64,000 nt of DNA from Acidobacteriaceae bacterium (GCA_903642235.1 CAHJWL010000015.1:1-64000), one strand, 5' to 3'; positions 34,196-43,818 are shown, counted from the first letter of the stretch. The notes: a model not told the origin generated them from the letters alone. Program-made: numbers and translations.

Positions 34196-34286
34196 GGCCC
34201 TGCTCCCTCTATCGGCTCTCCGGCCACAAACTTGAATGCAACCTGACGCGAACTTCCGTTGTGATCTCAAGCTTTGCAAACACGTA

Positions 34287-34314
34287 TTTTGTTGTCATCC
34301 CGTAGGGATCTGCT
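34287..34314 (+). repeat. Dispersed palindromic intergenic repeat, copy 2
   Basis: Identical over 28 bases to 5615-5642, with palindromic core ATCCCGTAGGGAT. It lies between aroC (3' end) and def (5' end). Confidence 0.75.
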
Positions 34315-34387
34315 GCTGCCCTTCCTTGTACTCAAAAGCCTTCCCACAACCAGACATCCTCAACTCGCAGCAGGAGAGCGCCACCCG

Positions 34388-35581
34388 TTAGTACGCCCGA
34401 ATCTGCCCCGAGTAGCCCTCGAAGTTGCGCTGCATCTCTCCCAGCGAGTCGCCGCCGAACTTGTCGATCATCAGCCGCGCAACCGTCAGGGCGACCATCG
34501 CCTCGGCCGCTACGCCCGCGGCCGGCACAACACACACATCCGATCGCTCATACGCCGCCTTTACCGGCTCCCGCGTCTCAAAGCTCACGGAGCCCAGCGG
34601 CCTCCGCAGCGTCGAAATAGGCTTCAGGTATCCGCGCACGACAACATCTTCCCCGTTCGAAATACCGCCTTCGATCCCACCGGCATTGTTCCTCTCCCGC
34701 GAAAATCGGGTGAAACCATCACCGTTCCTCTCCCCGCCATCCTCTTGCCTGTACCCGATCGCATCATGCACCGCCGAGCCCAGCGACTCTGCCGCCGTGA
34801 CCCCGCGCCCCAGTTCCACAGCCTTTACCGCCTGCAGGCTCATCACCGCCTGCGCCAGCAGCCCGTCCATCCGCTCATCCCAGTTCACATGCGTGCCCAC
34901 ACCCGGCGGCAGCCCATGGACCACCACCTCGAAGACGCCGCCGATCGTGTCGCCCGTTCGCAGCGCCCCGTCTACCTCGGCCTTCATCCGCATCTCGGCC
35001 TCGGCATCCACACACCCCAGCACCACGTCCGCCTTGGTCGCCAGCTCCGCGATCTCGCTCCACTGTGCATCCCGCCCCAGCTCCTGGCGGCCTACACGAA
35101 CCACATGGCTTCCCACCAGAACACCAAACTCTCGCAGCAGCAGCTTCGCCACGGCCCCACACGCTACCCGCGCCGCACTCTCCCGCGCGCTCGCACGTTC
35201 GAGCACATACCGCGCATCCTTGAAGTCATACTTCAGCGAGCCCGCCAGATCCGCATGCCCCGGCCGCGGAGATGCCACCGCCTTGTGCTTCTCCGCCTCA
35301 CCCGCGCCCACCGGCAGGATCTCCTCCCAGTTCTTCCAGTCCTTGTTTGCCAGCGTCATGGCCACCGGCGAGCCGATCGTCTTTCCGTGCCGTATCCCAC
35401 TCAGAATGTGCGCCGTATCCTTCTCAATCCGCATACGGCCGCCGCGGCCATACCCTTGCTGCCGGCGCCAGAGCTCCCGGTTGATAAACTCCTGGTCGAC
35501 CGGCACACCCGCCGGCAACCCGCTGACCAGCGCGACCAGCGCCTCGCCGTGGCTCTCACCGGCCGTAGAAAATCGCAGCAT
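34388..35581 (-). CDS. aroC: Chorismate synthase
   Basis: 397 residues. It makes chorismate from EPSP with reduced FMN, the last step of the shared aromatic pathway. Signature motifs: LRFSTAGESHGEALVALVSG at the N-terminus, the GYGRGGRM phosphate loop, SPRPGHADLAGSLKY, ARASARESAARVACG-type helix (residues near ASARESAARVA), and the C-terminal GGISNGEDVVVRGYLKPIST. GGAGAG lies 2 nt before the ATG. TACAAT on the minus strand (35626-35631) could be its -10. pheA and aroK of the same pathway also lie in this window, but far away. Confidence 0.97.
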   Translation of the reverse strand: MLRFSTAGESHGEALVALVSGLPAGVPVDQEFINRELWRRQQGYGRGGRMRIEKDTAHILSGIRHGKTIGSPVAMTLANKDWKNWEEILPVGAGEAEKHKAVASPRPGHADLAGSLKYDFKDARYVLERASARESAARVACGAVAKLLLREFGVLVGSHVVRVGRQELGRDAQWSEIAELATKADVVLGCVDAEAEMRMKAEVDGALRTGDTIGGVFEVVVHGLPPGVGTHVNWDERMDGLLAQAVMSLQAVKAVELGRGVTAAESLGSAVHDAIGYRQEDGGERNGDGFTRFSRERNNAGGIEGGISNGEDVVVRGYLKPISTLRRPLGSVSFETREPVKAAYERSDVCVVPAAGVAAEAMVALTVARLMIDKFGGDSLGEMQRNFEGYSGQIRAY

Positions 35582-35641
35582 TGCTCTCCATCACCGCGCC
35601 ATATGACGCAAAAGACTCAAACTTGATTGTAGCGAATGGCG

Positions 35642-36820
35642 TTACGACACCAACCGCGCGCCGGAAGAGATCTCTTTCCCCTCGCGCTCCTCCATCCATC
35701 GCGCCAGGCCCGCCGCGCCCAGCCCTGCCATCGCCACCAGCGCCGCCGCCAGCGGCAGCCGCACATACCCGTACCCCGCCGTCAGCACCAAGCCACCCAG
35801 ACTTGCGCCCATGGCATTGCCCAGGTTGAACGCGCCCTGGTTCAGCGTGGACGCCAGGTTCGGCGCGCCCCTCGCCTGCTCGACAATCCGTGCCTGCATC
35901 GGAGCTCCGGTCGCAAAGCTCACCATCCCCCACAGAAACACCATCGCCACCATCGCCCACGGCACATGCATCACCAGCGGCATCCCCAGCAGCATCGCGA
36001 TCAGCAGGGCGAATCCGCCCAGAATCGTCGGCATCTGCTTCCAGTCACTCAGCCGCCCACCCGCCAGCGTACCGATCGTGATTCCGACGCCAAACACCAC
36101 CAGCACCCACGTCACCGTGTGCTCAGAGAGCCGCGTCACCTGCTCCAGCATCGGCGCGATGTAGGTAAACACAGAAAAGAGCACGATCGAACTCAGCGTG
36201 CTGAGCGCCAGCACCAGCTGCACCCCCGGCCGCAGCACGGCCTTTAACTCGTGCCGAAATCGCACCACCTCCGGCTCCTGCCGCGGCACCATCGACCACA
36301 CCGCGGCACCCGCTAACAACCCGATCGGTACAATGGCAACAAACGCCGCACGCCATCCCAATGCCTGCCCGAGTGCCGTTCCCGCCGGGACACCCAGTAC
36401 ATTCGCCAGAGTCAGCCCGCTGAACATAAGCGTGATTGCCTGCGCGCGCTTCTCCTTCGGCACCACCGACGCCGCAACAATGCTTCCGATCCCAAAGAAT
36501 GCCCCATGGCACAACGCGGTCATCACCCGCGCCGCCATCAGCAGACCAAACGTCGGCGCCACCGCGCACAGCCCATTTCCGAGCACAAAGATACCCGTCA
36601 GCAGCAGCAGCGCCGTCTTCCGGTTCAATCGCCCCACAGCCAGCGCCATCACCGGTGATCCCACCGTCACACTCAGCGCATAGCCTGAGACCAGCAGCCC
36701 CGCCTTCGGTATGCTCACGCTGAAGCTGCGCGCCAGGTCCGGCAGCAGCCCCATAATGATGAACTCCGACGTTCCAATCCCAAATGCCGCAACCGCCAGC
36801 GCCAACAGAGGTCTTCGCAT
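35642..36820 (-). CDS. MFS transporter, DHA1/AraJ-like
   Basis: 392 residues with about 12 transmembrane helices. It begins LLALAVAAFGIGTSEFIIMG followed by LLPDLARSF, the pattern of AraJ/YdhP-type major facilitator exporters. The loop 2-3 motif is reduced to GSPVMALAVGRLNRKTALLL, and the helix-5 motif C region is LTLANVLGVPAGTALGQALG. Substrate unknown; relatives export sugars, arabinose analogues or drugs. It is upstream of aroC on the same strand with a 60-nt gap, but aroC seems to have its own -10. Confidence 0.9.
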   Translation of the reverse strand: MRRPLLALAVAAFGIGTSEFIIMGLLPDLARSFSVSIPKAGLLVSGYALSVTVGSPVMALAVGRLNRKTALLLLTGIFVLGNGLCAVAPTFGLLMAARVMTALCHGAFFGIGSIVAASVVPKEKRAQAITLMFSGLTLANVLGVPAGTALGQALGWRAAFVAIVPIGLLAGAAVWSMVPRQEPEVVRFRHELKAVLRPGVQLVLALSTLSSIVLFSVFTYIAPMLEQVTRLSEHTVTWVLVVFGVGITIGTLAGGRLSDWKQMPTILGGFALLIAMLLGMPLVMHVPWAMVAMVFLWGMVSFATGAPMQARIVEQARGAPNLASTLNQGAFNLGNAMGASLGGLVLTAGYGYVRLPLAAALVAMAGLGAAGLARWMEEREGKEISSGARLVS

Positions 36821-37102
36821 GAAGCTCTATTCTCGCAAAGATCTGCGTCCGCACCCTTGCCTCCACTCCCCTGCCACCCGACGTACCATGGGCGACATGG
36901 CTTCGTGCCTCTCTCCCGCAGATCGGCGCACCTTAGGGCAGCGCAGCCGCAAACATCTGCCTCGCTTCGCGCCGCAACAGGATCTGAAACTCAAAATCGA
37001 CGGCCCAATGCCTCGCCCTTCTTGCGGATTAGGAAGAAAGAGGCACCCTCGCTTGCGGTATTGTCTTACCGGCCCGCCCGCCTCGTCCTCCCGTTCCGGC
37101 GC

Positions 37103-38083
37103 TCACCCCTTCAAATACTCCCGTGAGTTCAAGAGCGGCCGTTCCATGCTGCGCACCCAGTCCGTCAGCTCGCCCGGCTTTTTTCCCGCATTCGCAGCCC
37201 CTTCAAACTCCCGCCGCATCCCTTCGAACTTGGCCTCCAGATCATCCAGCGCGCTCAGCAGAATCGCTTCCGGCGTCATCGGCAGCTTCGGACTGCCAAA
37301 CTCGTACCGTCCATGGTGGCTCAGAATCATGTGCTCCACCAATACACGCAAACGCTCCGGAAACTCACCCAGCCCCCGCACCTTCTCTTCAAGCATCCGT
37401 TGCGCGATCGAGATATGCCCCACCAGCTGTCCTTCAAGTGTGTAACTGAAAGTGTTCGCCCAGCTCAGCTCCTTTACCTTGCCGATATCGTGCAGAATCG
37501 CCCCGGTCACCAGCAGATCCGCATCCACCTCCGGATAGAAGGGCGCCATCGCCAGGCAGACCCGCCCGAGCGCCAGAACATGTTCGAGCAGCCCACCCAG
37601 CCACGCATGGTGCAGCCGCTTTGCCGCCGGTGCAGACTTGTACGCCGCGGCAAGCTCTTCATCATCAAGGAAGGCGAACACCAGCCGCTTCAGGTCTTCA
37701 TTGGCAAACCCGGTCACCAGCCCCCGCAGCTCCGCCCACATCGTCTCCACGTCAAAGCGCGTTGTCGGCAGAAAGTCCGCAACCTCCAGTTCTGTCGCTG
37801 CGGCCAGCCGCATCTTCTCGAGCGTGATCTGAAATTTACCGGCATACTTCGAGACCTGCCCTTGCACCTTGACGTAGCACCCTTCGTTACACGTGCCGAT
37901 CGAGTCCGCAAACTCCTCCCACATCCGCGCTTCCATCTGCCCGGTCTTATCGCCCAGCACCAGAGCCAGGTACTGCCCACCGCCGCCCTTCTTCTCCCGC
38001 ACAGAGACCGTCACCAGCGCGAAATACGACACCACCCGTGCATTCTCAAACTTCGCCGCATCCGCGATAAAGAATTCCTTCAT
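37103..38083 (-). CDS. YhaM-like 3'-5' exonuclease (OB fold plus HD domain)
   Basis: 326 residues. The N-terminal OB fold (about 15-110) has YLALVLGDKTGQMEARMW and GCYVKVQGQVSKYAGKFQIT. The HD phosphohydrolase domain (about 150-285) has HHAWLGGLLEHVLALGRVCL, the metal motif TGAILHDIGKVKEL and VEHMILSHHGRYEFGSPKLP. This is the order of YhaM/CBF1-type RNA/DNA 3'-5' exonucleases. The C-terminus matches the family's DWVRSMERPLLNSREYLKG-like end. The 282-nt region downstream (36821-37102) has no gene I can support. Confidence 0.9.
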   Translation of the reverse strand: MKEFFIADAAKFENARVVSYFALVTVSVREKKGGGGQYLALVLGDKTGQMEARMWEEFADSIGTCNEGCYVKVQGQVSKYAGKFQITLEKMRLAAATELEVADFLPTTRFDVETMWAELRGLVTGFANEDLKRLVFAFLDDEELAAAYKSAPAAKRLHHAWLGGLLEHVLALGRVCLAMAPFYPEVDADLLVTGAILHDIGKVKELSWANTFSYTLEGQLVGHISIAQRMLEEKVRGLGEFPERLRVLVEHMILSHHGRYEFGSPKLPMTPEAILLSALDDLEAKFEGMRREFEGAANAGKKPGELTDWVRSMERPLLNSREYLKG

Positions 38084-38170
38084 CGCTCCAAGATAAACGT
38101 CCCTTCAGCAGTGGTGCACGCGAGGAGCTATCCGTCGTGGAAGGCTCCTCGCCGCCCGTCAGGCGCGCCT

Positions 38171-38461
38171 CTACTTCGTCGCTGAAAGGTTCGAAAACAT
38201 CAGCACCTTGCGTTCCATGTCGAACCCGATATAGCTGTTCTGCGCGAGCAGCTTCAGCAGCACATCCGCATCCTCTGCTGCCGGCTCCAGAATGTACTCC
38301 TCCACCCCATGATCCAGGATCAGTTGTATGGAGAAGCTCCCTGGCGCGCCTCGCTGCAGCTCCCGCCACGACGGTTGATAGTGCGTCACCTGCCGCACCT
38401 TGTACCCCTGCCTTAGTTGTTGTTCCTGTCGACTTTGCTCGTCCTGATCCGCTGCCGCCAT
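38171..38461 (-). CDS. Small protein of unknown function
   Basis: 96 residues from the ATG at 38461, which has a near-perfect AAGGAGGATGAG directly upstream. The N-terminus is Gln/Glu-rich (DQDEQSRQEQQLRQ). The rest looks like a small alpha/beta domain: VRQVTHYQPSWRELQRGAPG, FSIQLILDHGVEEYILEP and the C-terminal SYIGFDMERKVLMFSNLS. No catalytic or metal-binding motif is seen and I do not recognise the family. Upstream in-frame codons to 38599 are non-coding in character. Same strand as the YhaM-like gene, 87 nt before it. Confidence 0.75.
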   Translation of the reverse strand: MAAADQDEQSRQEQQLRQGYKVRQVTHYQPSWRELQRGAPGSFSIQLILDHGVEEYILEPAAEDADVLLKLLAQNSYIGFDMERKVLMFSNLSATK

Positions 38462-38718
38462 CTCATCCTCCTTGGGAATTAAACGAACCGCTCTTGCGTC
38501 ATCACTCGCCCAACGTGACAAAGACCAGTCGTTTTCACTCTGTACCTTGGATGAGGGCTCCTCCGCTTTACGCAGCTCCTGTGTGGACCTCACACACATC
38601 TGCAGGAACAGGACCTTTCAACGAGGCGCCCGCAGTGCAAGCAGAATCTTTCTCAATCCTTGCCTCGGGGCGCATGCACCTGCAATCATCCCCGCAGTTC
38701 ACTCACAGGATGCGTCCT

Positions 38719-39669
38719 ATGTCGAAGTCCGCCCTGTTCCTCGCTCTCCTTCTACCCGCCGCCCTTCTCTCCGCGCAGGACTTCTCCTGGCCGCCCGGCC
38801 CGTCGCGCCCTGTCATCACAGTCTGGCCCTCCACTCCACCGGACAGCCTTCCTTCCACTGCCCCGGAAGCTGACACCTCGACGCCCAGAGAAGGTCTCGT
38901 CGCCAGCCGCCCTGTCGTTCGCCTGGGCCACGTCTCCACCCCCACTCTCACCGTCTACCGGCCCGTACTGAACCCGACCGGCACCGCCGTCATCATCTTC
39001 CCCGGTGGCGGCTACGGCATTCTCGCAATCGATCTCGAAGGCACGGAGGTCTGCCAATGGCTCAACTCCGCTCACATCACCTGTCTTCTGCTCAAGTACC
39101 GCGTCCCCGATACCGGACCCTACCCCAGGTCCAACATCGCCCTTGAGGACGCGCAGCGATCCCTTGCCGTCGTCCGCGCGCACAGCGCCGATCTCCACAT
39201 CGATCCGCACCGCATCGGTGTTCTGGGCTTCTCCGCCGGCGGACATCTCGCCGCCGCTCTCAGCACCCACTTCGGCCAGCGGCTCTACACCAGCATCGAT
39301 GCGAATGATCTCGCCTCCTCCCGCCCGGACTTTGCCGTTCTCATCTATCCGGCCTATCTTTCACCCATCGTGGCGGAGCCCAATCAGGAGCCGGGCATAC
39401 GCTTCAGCGACAACCCGGACCTCCATCCCGGCCACGAGACCCCGCCAACCTTTCTCCTGCAGGCCGAAGACGATCCCGTTCACGTTGAAAACGCCACCAC
39501 CTGGTTCCTGCAGCTCAAAGCCGCCCACATCCCGGCCGAACTCCACATCTTTGCCGACGGCGGTCACGGCTACGGCCTCCGTCCGACCGCTCTGCCCGTA
39601 ACTCATTGGCCCGCCCTGGTCGAGACCTGGCTGCACACCATCGGCATCGTCCCAGCTCCTACGCCGTAA
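38719..39669 (+). CDS. Exported alpha/beta hydrolase (BD-FAE/acetyl esterase-like)
   Basis: 316 residues with a signal peptide (MSKSALFLALLLPAALLSAQ). Start at 38719 chosen because AGGA lies 8 nt upstream; an ATG at 38710 is in frame. The fold begins VIIFPGGGYGILAIDLEGTE, an HGGG-like oxyanion loop with PGGGY. The nucleophile is in GVLGFSAGGHLAAAL, the acid in LQAEDDPVHVEN and the His in FADGGHGYGLRP. This is the pattern of secreted carbohydrate-acetyl or feruloyl esterases. Cleavage of plant polysaccharide side chains is plausible; substrate not provable. Confidence 0.87.
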   Translation: MSKSALFLALLLPAALLSAQDFSWPPGPSRPVITVWPSTPPDSLPSTAPEADTSTPREGLVASRPVVRLGHVSTPTLTVYRPVLNPTGTAVIIFPGGGYGILAIDLEGTEVCQWLNSAHITCLLLKYRVPDTGPYPRSNIALEDAQRSLAVVRAHSADLHIDPHRIGVLGFSAGGHLAAALSTHFGQRLYTSIDANDLASSRPDFAVLIYPAYLSPIVAEPNQEPGIRFSDNPDLHPGHETPPTFLLQAEDDPVHVENATTWFLQLKAAHIPAELHIFADGGHGYGLRPTALPVTHWPALVETWLHTIGIVPAPTP

Positions 39670-39674
39670 ACAAA

Positions 39675-39701
39675 ACGCGCCAGAAACCATCTCTGGCGCG
39701 T
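39675..39701 (-). terminator. Terminator of the SurA-type PPIase gene
   Basis: 10-bp perfect stem ACGCGCCAGA / TCTGGCGCGT with a 7-nt loop. Read on the minus strand it is followed by TTTTGTTT, so it terminates the minus-strand gene; it also lies just past the plus-strand hydrolase. Confidence 0.85.
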
Positions 39702-39730
39702 CGATGACGCAAATCTTGCACTTCTCTTAG

Positions 39731-39756
39731 TGTGATCCCGAAGGGATCTGCTGCTG
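39731..39756 (+). repeat. Dispersed palindromic intergenic repeat, copy with GAAGG core
   Basis: GTGATCCCGAAGGGATCTGC then TGCTG. Its perfect arms GATCCC/GGGATC flank GAA. Same family as 5615, 31185 and 34287. Confidence 0.65.
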
Positions 39757-39785
39757 TCGTATGTCCTCTTCAGACCGAGAAAGTC

Positions 39786-41891
39786 CTACTGCGGAGCCGG
39801 CACACCCGTCGGTGAGAGCGGCTGCCCATTCGGCAGACCTCCGCCCGGCGGCGTACTCGCCGGCGGCAGCGTCGTCCCACCACCAGTTGGAGGTGCTGCC
39901 GGTGTTGTGTCCGCAGGCGCCACATGGAGATTCGGACTCACCGTAGGATCAACCGGCGCCGGCGCTGCCTCTGGCTTCTTCTCCTGCAGCCGCTCCTTCG
40001 GAGTGCCCTTGGCCTTCTTCAGCTTGATCTTCTTCTTGGTATCTCCATTCAGGCCAAGCGGCGCAGCCTGCGTGTTCTGGGTGGCAGCCTCTTCCACACC
40101 CGGTCCTGCTGGTGTCGCGGCAATCCGTTCCTTCGTCTTCGCCTGCTTGGCCGCCGCCTTCTCCGCGCGATACTCCTTGTCCCGCGCACTGAAGCGTGTC
40201 TTCCCGGTGCTGACAGCCTTGGGAGCCAGCGGATCAGGATCAGACGTCGGCGAGATCTCTGTTGCTATCTCTGTCGGAGCCATCGCCACACCAGGAGCCA
40301 CGTCGCCAGCCTGGTTCGGCTTGCCCAGGTTTTCCATCGTTCCACCCGGGGTCACTGCGGCAGACTGCGCGCCTGCCCCGGTATCCGCGCCGCTCGCCAC
40401 CTCTTCCGGCCCCGCCGGAAGCGCTGTTCGCGGCGCTTGCCCGAAGCGGATCTTCTCCCGCCGAATCTTCTTCTGCTTTCCGCTCTTCGTTGTTGTTACC
40501 AGGCGCGCCCTGCTCCTGGAGCCAGACGTTGGATCCACGGCCGCCGTCGTCACCGCTGCTCCTCCAGCTGTGCCGGTCCCGTTTACCGCCGCTGCCGCAA
40601 TCGCTGCCGTCGTTCCCGGCAGAGGAGTCGCCCCACTCACCTTCGGGTCCACCACCGAGGGCGCAACACCCGCCGGCAACGGTTTCAGTCCATTTGCCGA
40701 CGCCGTGGACGGCGCAACCCCATGCGCTCGATCGAAGCGCGCCTTCTGCTCAACCTTCTTCTTCTTCGGCACCGGCGCAGAGTACGCCGTATAAACAAAC
40801 TTCGTCTGCCGCGGACTTGCCCCGGAGTCTACAAAGCCCGGCTTCACGTCCATAGACGCCTCTTCCCGCAACCGTGTCAGATAGGTGCGTAAAGCAGGCT
40901 GCATCTGCTGCATATACAAAGCCTCTTGGATCTGCGGCTCCACCTGCTTCAACGTCTGCTGGCCTGCCTCCTGCCGCTCCGTCACCTTGAGGATCACAAA
41001 TCCCTGCCGTGTCCGAATCGGTGCCGTCGCCTCCCCCACCTTCAGCGGAAAGGTCTGATCTTCGATAACCTTCGCCAGGCCGCCGCGCTTATAAAGACCC
41101 AGGTCCCCGCCCGCCGCCGCCGTCTGTCCGCCGGAGTTCTCCTTCGCGAGTGTCGCGAAGTCCCCACCCACCTTCAGCTTCGTATTCACTGCCTCAGCCT
41201 TCGCCTGTGCCTGCGCGATCTGGGCGTCGGTCGCATCCGCAGGCGTCGAAATCAGAATCTCGCTCAGCCGAAGCTGCTCCGGCTGCTGAAACTCCGCCTT
41301 ATGCGCAGCATAGTAGGCCTGCTCCGCTCCTTGCGTCGGCTGCAGGCGGCGTCCTACCTCGTCCCGCACCACCTGTTGCGTCAGAACGCCGTTCTTGATG
41401 TTTGCCTTGAAGTCCTCATAGTTCACGCCCTGCTGCCGCGCCGACTTCTCCAGGTCTTCCATGGAGTCCAGATGATTCTGCTTGCGAATCTCATCCAGCC
41501 GCCGCACCACTTCAGCGTCCGCGTTCAACCCCAACTCCTTCGCCTTGCTGAGCAGCAGCTGCTGATCAATCATGTCGCGCAGCATGTCCCGCTGCCGCAG
41601 CTCTGCCTCGGAGGGTGGCAGGTTCTGCTGCTGGATCTCCTGCTGCATCTGCTGCTGCGATCGCTCCACATCACTCCGCGAGATGATCTGGTCGTTTACC
41701 CGCGCAATGACATCCTCGACCACCAGCCCGTTCGGTGTAATCGGCGCCGGTGTCGGCAAAGCCGCCGGCGGTGGAGGAGGTGCTGCCTGTTGCCCCGTGC
41801 CGTACGGACTCTGATACCGCGGCGTCTGCGACCATACTGGAACCGCCAGCGTTGCCGCCGCTACCAACCCACCAACCCAGACCCTGCGCAT
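39786..41891 (-). CDS. SurA-type periplasmic peptidyl-prolyl isomerase with long disordered tail
   Basis: About 701 residues from the ATG at 41891 (signal MRRVWVGGLVAAATLAVPVW; an ATG at 41909 is equally possible). A Pro/Gln-rich linker precedes SurA_N (VVEDVIARVNDQIISRSDVE, then MIDQQLLLSKAKELG). The parvulin domain (about 210-310) has LRLSEILIST, GGDLGLYKRGGLAKVIEDQT and GFVILKVTERQEAG. After residue about 370 comes a tail of more than 300 residues rich in Ala, Pro, Lys and Thr, with KKKVEQKARF, KSGKQKKIRREKIRFGQ and KKKIKLKKAKG basic patches and a Pro-rich end. SurA itself is about 430 residues, so this tail is unusual. Confidence 0.9.
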   Translation of the reverse strand: MRRVWVGGLVAAATLAVPVWSQTPRYQSPYGTGQQAAPPPPPAALPTPAPITPNGLVVEDVIARVNDQIISRSDVERSQQQMQQEIQQQNLPPSEAELRQRDMLRDMIDQQLLLSKAKELGLNADAEVVRRLDEIRKQNHLDSMEDLEKSARQQGVNYEDFKANIKNGVLTQQVVRDEVGRRLQPTQGAEQAYYAAHKAEFQQPEQLRLSEILISTPADATDAQIAQAQAKAEAVNTKLKVGGDFATLAKENSGGQTAAAGGDLGLYKRGGLAKVIEDQTFPLKVGEATAPIRTRQGFVILKVTERQEAGQQTLKQVEPQIQEALYMQQMQPALRTYLTRLREEASMDVKPGFVDSGASPRQTKFVYTAYSAPVPKKKKVEQKARFDRAHGVAPSTASANGLKPLPAGVAPSVVDPKVSGATPLPGTTAAIAAAAVNGTGTAGGAAVTTAAVDPTSGSRSRARLVTTTKSGKQKKIRREKIRFGQAPRTALPAGPEEVASGADTGAGAQSAAVTPGGTMENLGKPNQAGDVAPGVAMAPTEIATEISPTSDPDPLAPKAVSTGKTRFSARDKEYRAEKAAAKQAKTKERIAATPAGPGVEEAATQNTQAAPLGLNGDTKKKIKLKKAKGTPKERLQEKKPEAAPAPVDPTVSPNLHVAPADTTPAAPPTGGGTTLPPASTPPGGGLPNGQPLSPTGVPAPQ

Positions 41892-42186
41892 CGTGCTTCC
41901 TGCCGACATCGTCACCAACCCTCGTACATCCGGTCGCAATGTCCATTACGACCGCATTCCATCGGTGAGGCTCGCATTCCCTTCACCGACGCTTCAATGA
42001 TCTACCGTTATTCTAACTGCGCCGCGCCGCGCGCAGCGAGTTCAGCCCGCCATCCCACCTTTGCGCCACCGGCTCGGCTCACCTCCCGGTGCTATACTCC
42101 GTCCAAATACCAGGCGAGTCGCACCTCTCGTTCTCGAACGCGCATCATTCGCGCACCCAGCAGCACACCGAGGTCATCAAAGCCAT

Positions 42187-43818
42187 ATGGCACCCCGCAC
42201 TCGCCGCGCCCTTCTCTCCGCCACGGTTTTCCTCGGCACCTGTGCCATCGCTGGCTCGTTCATCAGCCAGCGCGTCGCCGCCCAGTCCGCGTCCGACGAG
42301 AACACCCTGCGCGACTCGCTCCATAACTTCACCGACGTCTACTCCATCGTCGAGCAGAACTACGCCGAAAAGCTCACCGGCGACAAGCCGGACAAGGCCA
42401 TCTACGACGGCGCCATTCCCGCCATGCTCCACACCTTGGATCCTCACTCGAACTTCTATGATCCAAAGGCCTTCGCTCAAATGCGCGAAGATCAGCACGG
42501 CAAATACTACGGCGTCGGCATGAGCATTCAGCCGCAGCCTGACAAGAACGGTGCTACCAAGATCGTCGTCCTCGCCCCCTTTGAAGGTACCCCCTCCTTC
42601 AAAGCCGGCCTCCGCCCCGGCGACGTCATCCTCTCGATCGACGGCAAGACCACCTTGGGCATGGATTCCGCCGCGGTCGCATCGCTGCTCAAAGGTCCCC
42701 GCAACACTCACGTGCAGGTCACCATCAGCCGTGAAGGCACCGACAAGCCCATGGTCTTCGATCTGGTCCGCGACGAGATCCCGCGATACTCCGTCGACCT
42801 CGCCTTCATGGTCAAACCCGGTATCGGCTACATGCACGTCACGCAATTTATGGAGACCACCAGCCGCGAGGTCGGCGACGCTCTCGACAAGTTCCAGAAA
42901 ACCGCACCGCTCCAGGGTCTTGTCCTGGACCTCCGCGCGAACCCAGGCGGCCTCCTCAATGAAGCCGTCAACATGAGCGATAAGTTCCTCCAGCGCGGCC
43001 AGATCGTCGTCTCGCAGAAGGGTCGTGCCTTCCCCGACCAGGTCTACCGCGCCTCCCGCGGCGAGCAGGGACCCAAATACCCCATCGTCGTCCTCGTCAA
43101 TCGCAACACCGCCTCCGCCGCCGAGATCGTCTCCGGCGCCCTGCAGGACCACGACCGCGCCCTCATCGTAGGCGAAACGACCTTCGGCAAGGGCCTCGTT
43201 CAGACCGTCTTCCAGATCACTGACGACACCGGCCTCGCCCTCACCACCTATCACTACTACACACCCTCGGGCCGCCTGATCCAGCGCAACTACGATCATG
43301 TCTCGCTCTACGACTACTACTTCGTTCGCGACAACAAAACCGCGCCTGCCGACGCCAAGAATCGCGAAGTCAAGCTGACCGACAACGGTCGTACCGTCTA
43401 CGGCGGCGGCGGCATCACCCCGGATGAGAAGATCGACAACCCCGTCGCGACCAACTTCCAGAACTCGCTCCTCCAGCACTACGCCTTCTTCAACTTCGCC
43501 AAGCATTACCTGGCGACTCGTTCGATCACCGAGGACTTCACCGTCGACGACGCTGTCCTGCAGCAGTTCAAGGACTTCCTCAAGTCCAGCAACATCGACT
43601 ACACCGACAAGGAGATCGCCCCGGTTAAGGACTGGCTGACCTCCAGCATCAAGGCTGAGATCTTCACCACGCAGTTCGGCCAGTTGGAAGGTCTTAAGGT
43701 TCGCGCCATGTGGGACCCGCAGATCACCAAGGCCATGACCTTTATGCCGGAGGCTCTCGCCCTCGAGCAGATGGTGAAACCCGGCACCTCCGTCAAGACA
43801 ACAGTCGCCCAGCGATAG
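42187..43818 (+). CDS. S41 family C-terminal processing peptidase
   Basis: 543 residues, signal sequence at the N-terminus (RALLSATVFLGTCAIAGSF). An N-terminal helical part (DVYSIVEQNYAEKL, LDPHSNFYDP) precedes the PDZ domain (about 115-195, FEGTPSFKAGLRPGDVILSI). The protease core has RANPGGLLNEAVN, the catalytic Ser in NRNTASAAEIVSGAL and Lys in GETTFGKGLVQTVF. CtpA-like enzymes trim periplasmic proteins from their C-termini. The start at 42187 gives a proper signal peptide. Divergent from the SurA-type gene; the 295 bp between them should hold both promoters, none clearly identifiable. Confidence 0.95.
   Translation: MAPRTRRALLSATVFLGTCAIAGSFISQRVAAQSASDENTLRDSLHNFTDVYSIVEQNYAEKLTGDKPDKAIYDGAIPAMLHTLDPHSNFYDPKAFAQMREDQHGKYYGVGMSIQPQPDKNGATKIVVLAPFEGTPSFKAGLRPGDVILSIDGKTTLGMDSAAVASLLKGPRNTHVQVTISREGTDKPMVFDLVRDEIPRYSVDLAFMVKPGIGYMHVTQFMETTSREVGDALDKFQKTAPLQGLVLDLRANPGGLLNEAVNMSDKFLQRGQIVVSQKGRAFPDQVYRASRGEQGPKYPIVVLVNRNTASAAEIVSGALQDHDRALIVGETTFGKGLVQTVFQITDDTGLALTTYHYYTPSGRLIQRNYDHVSLYDYYFVRDNKTAPADAKNREVKLTDNGRTVYGGGGITPDEKIDNPVATNFQNSLLQHYAFFNFAKHYLATRSITEDFTVDDAVLQQFKDFLKSSNIDYTDKEIAPVKDWLTSSIKAEIFTTQFGQLEGLKVRAMWDPQITKAMTFMPEALALEQMVKPGTSVKTTVAQR

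Noticed and set aside
42145..43506. 453-codon minus-strand frame opposite the S41 peptidase
   Set aside because: It mirrors GC-rich codon positions of a gene with complete catalytic motifs; composition is low-complexity Gly/Asp/Val.
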